NCBI GenBank assembly: GCA_030278955.1
Contig: JAOANR010000014.1
Location: 23,252,068-23,316,067 of the forward strand
Source of the DNA: Hygrophila difformis
Taxonomy: Eukaryota > Streptophyta > Magnoliopsida > Lamiales > Acanthaceae
DNA length: 64,000 nt
Reading direction: 5' to 3'
In this document: one piece after another, positions 57,788-64,000 of the stretch
How positions within the stretch are numbered: the first letter of the stretch is position 1
Layout: each line of letters opens with the position of its first letter
Made by a program: the position numbers and the translations under genes
The notes under the pieces: model-generated
Seen by the model: only the letters and a program-made list of their open reading frames with translations
Database searches by the model: none
Told to the model about the DNA's origin: nothing

Positions 57788-59483
57788 AGTGGCGCTAAGG
57801 CCAAATCAGTGTCAGAAGTGACCTCCACGCCATCCCCATTAGTAGACAGCCCTCCTATTATTGCACCAGGCACCGTCGAGTCTACCCCCAGGCTGTTCAG
57901 TTGTTCTTCCAATCGACTCCCCAAGCCAGAAGTGACTGCAACATCATCTCCCAACCCTCCATTAAGTAAGTGGCGATACTTAGCCGGGAAATTCTTCTCC
58001 GCATCCGCTTTCCCTCCAACCTGACCCTCATCCCCCCTAGGCGCTTTCTTGGCCAGGGGATTCTTCTTCACTCCATGCAGTAGTTTCTGAAGTCTAGCCG
58101 AATTCTTAGTGAGATTGCTACTTGTATCAATCACAACACCAGTAGCAGGTACTACCAAGGATTCAACCATATCACTCGCCCCCGTCTCATGCACAGCTTC
58201 AGACAAGACCACAGCCTCGTCATCCTTAGATTGTAATTCTTTATCCGTGGATTCACTATCATTAAGGGCCAGATTTCTCATCTCCTGTTGATGGTATGAA
58301 AATAGAGAGCGGCCAGGCGGCGGAGCCTTCTTCCTCTCCTCCAGCTTCTTCTCCCCCTCCGTATTTATATTACTCCGGTTCCCATGCTTCATCAAGCGTG
58401 GCTTCCTCCGTTTAACTGTCATCCAATCACCCACACCTAGAGCCTCAGACTTCTCAAGCTCCGATCCGGATGACTTATCCTCCTTTCCATCTGCCACAGG
58501 ACCCTGCGGCAAGGCAATATCCTTCTCAACCACCGGGGTGTCCGTCGAACACACCATCGTAGCCTGATCCTTCAATGGTTGACCCCAGCGCCATCTTTTG
58601 AGTGATTTGGACAATGTTCCTGTGTGTGTCCAAACTTTGCACATTGCATACATAGAAGGTGAAGTCCTTCATACGATACATGAACTATATCGCCCTCCAC
58701 ATCCAGCGTTTCCAACAAAGGCTTGTCAAGATTAATCTCAACGCAAGCCCTAGCGTAGTGGCCCCTAGAGATGGCCGTAGTATTCTTGTCAACTTTGATT
58801 AGAGTGCCCAAGGCTGTAGAAATAACTCGCAGTGCGTTCTCATGGTAGAACGCTTGTTTAAGTTCCGTAAACCTAACCCAAGTCTGAACAGTATTGATCT
58901 CAGATTTCCTCGGGTTAAAATCAGGCGTCCATCTTTTGATTGCAATGCAATGGTCAAATACCATCCATGGTCCCCCCGTAAGCACCTTCTCACGATCTCC
59001 AGGATTCAGAAATTTGGCGATGAAACAACCATGGCCAACATCCAAGAGATCGAACGTCCCCGAAAATTCCATGCACGCGTGAGTCTCTCCTTCATGGCAA
59101 TAAATCCCACCTTAATCCCTAATACCTTGAGCAACAGCGTATCTTGACATGGCTCAAAAAGTTCTTCAAGCACAGGCTTGCCAAAGCGAATTTTCGGGCA
59201 CCTATGGTGAGGCCCATCCATGTCGATGGATGCCAGATTCTCCTTCAGCCAAGGACACAAACGAACTACTCTCAGACGGCATCGCAGACGCATGGTTTCC
59301 CATCACAACATCACGGAACGAACCCGTATGAGAATTCCCTCCATCCGCCGAGATAGAAACCGGAACCGGAGTGCCAGAAGAGACCAAAGTTGGCAGCTTT
59401 CCGCCAGGATCATGAGGCGTCGTTGATCGAGTCGTGGAGGAAGACCTTGTCGCCCTAGAAGAAACCCTAGAAGACCTTGTCAT
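57784..59483 (-). pseudogene. LINE ORF1: DUF4283-type RNA-binding protein with zinc knuckle
   Basis: Starts at ATG 59483 with an S/T/R-rich leader (MTRSSRVSSRATRSS). The DUF4283-like domain lies at about 59072-58640 (GGPWMVFDHCIAIKRW, VWVRFTELKQ-like), followed by a zinc knuckle (CMQCAKFGHTQEHC). The low-complexity C-terminal part runs to TGA at 57786-57784. At least three frame changes occur along it. The stop overlaps the ORF2 start as ATGA. The protein normally coats LINE RNA. Confidence 0.8.
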
Positions 59484-60293
59484 CGCGTAATATATATTAT
59501 ATATATTTATAGTATTGATATAGATAAATAGTTCTTTATAGCTAAAACATGTTTTGCTGGTATCCATTTGCTCATGTATAATCCGTCTATGTTAGGGTCG
59601 GATAGGGTAAAAAAACTTCGTATAGTGAGTGGAGGCGGCAACCCGTGCCCTATCTGACATGTTTACATCCATATATATGGGGATATTTAGTATTTAAAAT
59701 AATGGTATGTTAATGTTTAAAGTATCTTATGTGATTGTAATGAATTTGAATTTTTAATATTTATTTATGTGTGATGTGATGGTTGTAGGTTGAAATTTAT
59801 TAATGGTAGTGAGTTTGATATTTGAATACGAGGTATTTAGTTATTGATTTGATGTGATGCGGTATGTTTGGTGATTAATAATAATTACTATTTCATAAAA
59901 GTTGAAATGAGACAAAAATATTGGCACGAATTAAAAAAAAAAAGAGACATAAATAATGAAATAGAGAGATTATTTATTTTATTACATAAATAAATAAAAA
60001 AAATAGACCACTAGAATGAAGTATTTTCACTTTTAAGCAATCACTTTTAGCAATGTGCGTACACATTGCTAAAAGCATCCGGTGACTAACTTTTCTAAAT
60101 TAAAATATCGTTGCCAAAAATTCAAGGGACTCGGGGTTCCTTCTAGTGACCGAAAAAAGTTATTACCTTTATAGTAAATTCCATAACATAAAAAATAAAA
60201 TGAAACTATTGAGATAAAGAGGAGTTAAAGTATAGCTAGAATGATGCGTTTAATTTTTTATGTATAAAGTATTGTGTAAATAGTACTCCGTGG

Positions 60294-60295
<2 letters not shown>

Positions 60296-60371
<76 letters not shown>
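60296..60371. repeat. (AAT)n microsatellite
   Basis: About 25 uninterrupted AAT units. Confidence 0.98.
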
Positions 60372-60374
<3 letters not shown>

Positions 60375-60734
60375 TAACTGTAAAATGATGCTTTAATGAA
60401 ATGCAGCCCTTTTCATTCCTTTGATTTTATTTTGAAAGGAATCAAGTGTATATGGATGATAATGCAGCCCTGATTCTATTGTAGTTGGTGGACATTTGTC
60501 AAAGCAGTGGTAATCACAAGTGTCACGTAATCCACATTAGCATTATATCAAATATGACGTGCGTGGCTATGTCTATGTGTCACTTTATGAGCCTGGCACA
60601 ATTACCTCCAAACACTTTATTTATTTATTTTCTTAAAAACACTTCCATTTAAATTAGTTTTTCTATTTTATCGTTTTGTATTTATTACAATATTATATAT
60701 GAAATATTTTAAAATTTCTATATCTTTTTTTGTT

Positions 60735-61067
60735 GGACAGTCGTTAGAAAATGAGTAGTTGGAGCTCTTGCCACAAAAACTATAAATGGACAAAGGAAGG
60801 GGTAGAGGATACAAACCCCTAACCTATATGTTGAGAGTTGGGGACTTGACTATTAAGCCAAGTCCTCATCCCCTTTAATAAATATCTATATTATTTTTTT
60901 TAAACATTGACACTCTTGTGTCAGCATCGGTGTGTGAAAGTACAAGCCACACAAATTACAAAAGGGGACAAAAGGGAGGGATCTGGGTGGGGAATTAAAT
61001 CCCCAACCTATAGGTTGGGAGTTGGGGGACTTGACCAACAGGGTAAGTCCCCATCCCCAATATCTAT
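60735..61067. repeat. Two tandem copies of the short dispersed repeat
   Basis: Copies at about 60735-60880 and 60915-61067 share AAACCCCTAACCTATA / AAATCCCCAACCTATA, GAGTTGGGG.ACTTGAC and AAGTCC.CATCCCC. They are related to 54200-54365. Class unknown. Confidence 0.6.
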
Positions 61068-62481
61068 ATTGTTCTTGATTTATTTTCCTTGCAAATTAAA
61101 TAGTATTTCATCGTAATACCTATTTCAACTATTGTGACATGAATATTTCCTAGCCTTTACAGATTGTATCGCAAAAAACAAAAAAAAACAAAAAAAAACA
61201 AAAACAAAAACAAAAACAAAACTAAACTAAACTATTGTGACATGAATATGAATGAAATATAACTGGGTTGAATGAGCAATAGACTTAAAAACAGAGGTGT
61301 AGATGAGTCAAGCTTCTCAATATGACACGATAAGTATTTTAATACTCTCTATTTCCCATTTAAAATCTCCTAAAATGTTTGGATACTCAGTCTAATGCAT
61401 TTATTTTGCAGTTCATATACTAAAATATCTAGAAGTAAAAATTAAAAAATATATATATATTGTAAAACTATGCAAAAATACGAATCCAGTATGATCTCAC
61501 TTGATTATATTTTTTCTTATATACTGAAACAAAACTTTAGGTTAAACATGCATAATGAACGTGTAAAAGTTCAAATGAAACGTTGTAAATAGGATGGAGG
61601 GAGTACTTTCTTTGATATAAGCTTGAGCTCATCAAGCCCAGCTATTTCATAGTGTCGATCAAATTTAAGTACAAATTATATTTGTACCCATTAGCTCATT
61701 AAGTAGCAGGAAATTCTAAGTATATGTTCTGTGTAGATATATATTATAGAGATACTATAGAAACTTAAATAGGAATTATTTGTTAATAGTTTATTGTCAA
61801 ATAGCTACGATTTGTAAGATAGTTTTCAAAGAGCATTATAATAGTTGGACTAAACTCAAACATTATTGGCAATTTATCCAATAAAATTGAGCTCAGCCGA
61901 GTTCGAGTATATCACCAAGTATTAAGCTCGAGTTCGAACATAATTTTAAATATTCATTCAAGCTCGAACTCAATTCGAGCATGAGAAAAATACATTACTC
62001 GTGCTTGACACAACTCATGGTACCCCAAATTAAAATGCAGAAAGTAATATACCACCAACATTTTGGTGGTAGTGGTTGAGGGAATGCATATATAAAACCT
62101 CAAACTTCAAATTGCCAAACCTAAATTATTTTCTCACCTAATTCCAATACCATAAAAAGTCGATCAAAATTATTTGTTAATGAATATAGGAAGAAAACCC
62201 TAATTAAGCTAGCGATCACATTCCAATACCCTTCAATTCTTCCTTTCCCTCATATATTATTCAGATATAATTAATAGCTCTCCCCTCAGTCCCCACCTCA
62301 CCACTACTTTAATTTGTTGTCTCTTTACACCCCATATCATCTTTATAATTATATATTTATACGCACACATTATAATTCAATTTAATTACTCCATTCATTA
62401 ACACGCACATAGATGTAATCAAATATATATAATAATCAAACCCTAAACAGAAATTTCTTATAATAAAATCAGTTGGCCTGA

Positions 62482-63150
62482 ATGGCATGTAGCTGTGACA
62501 GCTTACTGTAGGTCCCTTAGTGATTCAAGATTCTGTTACGGTCGTTATTACGATGTTCCAACTACGATAAACGAAAGCGATAAAGAACACAGTAATTTGA
62601 TAACCCAGTTCGGTCCTTCCGACCTACGTCTGGGGGATACCAATCCAGGCGACCTTCACTAGACAGAAAAACCAAAACACAAACACGCTATACTAGCCTA
62701 ACACCAGAATCCAAACTCTACCACTAGATGATACGATCTAGTTGATCAGACGTCGTTGAGACTCCCCCTCAACACACCTGTAGGGAACACACCCTAGAAT
62801 GGAATCTTCAAGGCATCAGCGCTGTCCGTCGTTCTCCTTGGTTTTCTTCTTTTGATCGCATGAATTCCTCCAGATCTTTCTTGAATATTGAAGATCACAA
62901 TATCTCCAGATATTCCAATGTAATCTCAATCTAATCTTGTTCTTCTAAAAGTATCTCACACTATGAATTCTTGAAGAACATTTACAAGACTCTCTCTGAA
63001 CTTTCTCACTGTAATCTCTTAGAATGAATACCAAATAAAATCGCTCAAAGAACTACTCTAAACAGATTACAGACCCTGCACTATATAAAGAGTACAAAAG
63101 TCATAACTACCAGCAGAGTTAACTGTCGTCGTCAGTCTGATGTGCCAACA
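62482..63150 (-). repeat. Probable solo Copia-type LTR
   Basis: On the minus strand it starts TGTTGGCACA at 63150. It contains TATATA promoter-like sequence, a GTTGAGGGGGAGT stretch and a GAACTGGGTTATCAAATTAC block of a kind seen in plant Copia LTRs. CCTGA occurs at 62477-62481 and 63151-63155, a good 5-bp target duplication, with one extra base next to the left end. No internal domain adjoins it. Confidence 0.6.
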
Positions 63151-63204
63151 CCTGAGAAACATCTCAATGAAAAGTACAAGGTTAAGTTGTCATAACACAG
63201 TATT

Positions 63205-63704
63205 NNNNNNNNNNNNNNNNNNNNNNNNNNNNNNNNNNNNNNNNNNNNNNNNNNNNNNNNNNNNNNNNNNNNNNNNNNNNNNNNNNNNNNNNNNNNNNNN
63301 NNNNNNNNNNNNNNNNNNNNNNNNNNNNNNNNNNNNNNNNNNNNNNNNNNNNNNNNNNNNNNNNNNNNNNNNNNNNNNNNNNNNNNNNNNNNNNNNNNNN
63401 NNNNNNNNNNNNNNNNNNNNNNNNNNNNNNNNNNNNNNNNNNNNNNNNNNNNNNNNNNNNNNNNNNNNNNNNNNNNNNNNNNNNNNNNNNNNNNNNNNNN
63501 NNNNNNNNNNNNNNNNNNNNNNNNNNNNNNNNNNNNNNNNNNNNNNNNNNNNNNNNNNNNNNNNNNNNNNNNNNNNNNNNNNNNNNNNNNNNNNNNNNNN
63601 NNNNNNNNNNNNNNNNNNNNNNNNNNNNNNNNNNNNNNNNNNNNNNNNNNNNNNNNNNNNNNNNNNNNNNNNNNNNNNNNNNNNNNNNNNNNNNNNNNNN
63701 NNNN
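63205..63704. other. Assembly gap (500 N)
   Basis: Exactly 500 N, so a placeholder of unknown true size. Open frames drawn through it are meaningless. Confidence 0.99.
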
Positions 63705-64000
63705 AAAATTATGAAAACTTTGATATTCTAAATCTATGCTATTAGACGAATCTAACAAGATCTCAATTGACTATTTTTTTATTATATATAACTATGTTAA
63801 AAAGTCGAATCAAAATTACAGAATGAACCGTAACAAAACTCCTACCGTGTCAAATAAAAAGTAACGGATGTACTATTTAACTCATGACAATGGGGATGTT
63901 TGGGAGTCAGCAGATCCGCTAGCAGATAGCAGATTCGGAGAGAGTAACTGTGAGAGAATATGCTCTTCCAATATGCTATATGCTACCAAATATGTTTGCT
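63705..64000. other. Sequence after the gap, nothing recognised
   Basis: Short AT-rich stretch without a supported feature. Confidence 0.6.

Larger units (their letters stand above)
54978..59483 (-). mobile_element. L1-type LINE with ORF1 and ORF2, decayed and lacking its 3' end
   Basis: On the minus strand ORF1 (from 59483) is followed by ORF2 (57787-54978), which ends after the RT domain. The zf-RVT/RNase H part and poly-A are missing, unlike the three tails elsewhere in the window. Losing the 3' end is unusual for LINEs, which normally lose the 5' end, so a later deletion is likely. Several frameshifts show it is inactive. Confidence 0.88.
59484..62476. other. AT-rich intergenic region
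   Basis: It holds two short dispersed repeats (60735-60880, 60915-61067), an (AAT)n microsatellite (60296-60371) and an (AAAAAC)n-like run (61173-61221). No coding gene or RNA gene recognised. Confidence 0.6.

Noticed and set aside
63132..63758. Frames spanning the N gap on both strands
   Set aside because: They consist almost wholly of unknown residues across an assembly gap.

Overview
The window is plant nuclear DNA, most likely from a eudicot. The evidence is a Pol III-type plant U6 snRNA gene, plant L1-type LINEs with DUF4283-like ORF1, a Pong/Harbinger transposon, Athila- and Tekay-like Ty3/gypsy elements, and AT-rich spacers with microsatellites. About 45 kb is transposable-element sequence stacked in nests. 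Only two non-transposon genes are well supported: a P-loop NTPase gene (44557-45162, minus) and the U6 gene (52000-52101, minus).

Layout. (1) 1-12006 is the 3' part of 'element 1', an Athila-lineage element: pol, an LTR-like internal region, a spliced F-box gene, a 3'UTR and a 4.5-kb 3' LTR. (2) 12007-38886 is 'element 2', a relative that has lost gag-pol. Its 5' LTR survives only as the right half (12007-14213), because element 1 appears to have inserted into it. Its primer-binding site lies about 160 bp before the same LTR-like region, followed by a spliced gene for a very large protein, the 3'UTR and a complete 4.6-kb 3' LTR. (3) 15207-26342 is a complete, young Tekay-like chromovirus inserted in element 2, with 2600-bp LTRs differing at about eight sites and one premature stop in gag-pol. 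(4) 38887-40893 is a minus-strand gypsy-type LTR remnant that element 2 seems to have entered. It abuts a plus-strand LINE tail (to 42229), which is followed by a minus-strand LINE tail (to 43835). (5) 44557-45162 is the P-loop NTPase gene. (6) 46616-51074 is a complete Harbinger element with both ORFs open. (7) 52000-52101 is U6. (8) 53571-54107 and 54978-59483 are LINE remnants. (9) 59484-64000 is AT-rich spacer with microsatellites, a probable solo Copia LTR and a 500-N assembly gap.

Most interesting result. Elements 1 and 2 share one chassis but carry unrelated 3' genes. In each, a short ATG exon at the end of an LTR-like internal region joins across a phase-matched intron (4052-5173; 26492-28027) to a downstream reading frame that has no usable ATG of its own. 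One payload is an F-box/Sel1-like protein; the other is a protein of more than 1500 residues. The junction before the internal region, the junction before the second exon and the LTR start all carry the same module: a hairpin, then AAATGTGAGGA, then TGTTGR. The LTRs and internal regions also carry arrays of 25-bp palindromes (11-3-11), some of whose arms differ by paired changes that keep the symmetry. I propose a payload-exchanging LTR retrotransposon family with a dedicated spliced 3' gene. The splicing and the exchange are inferences from sequence and need transcript data.
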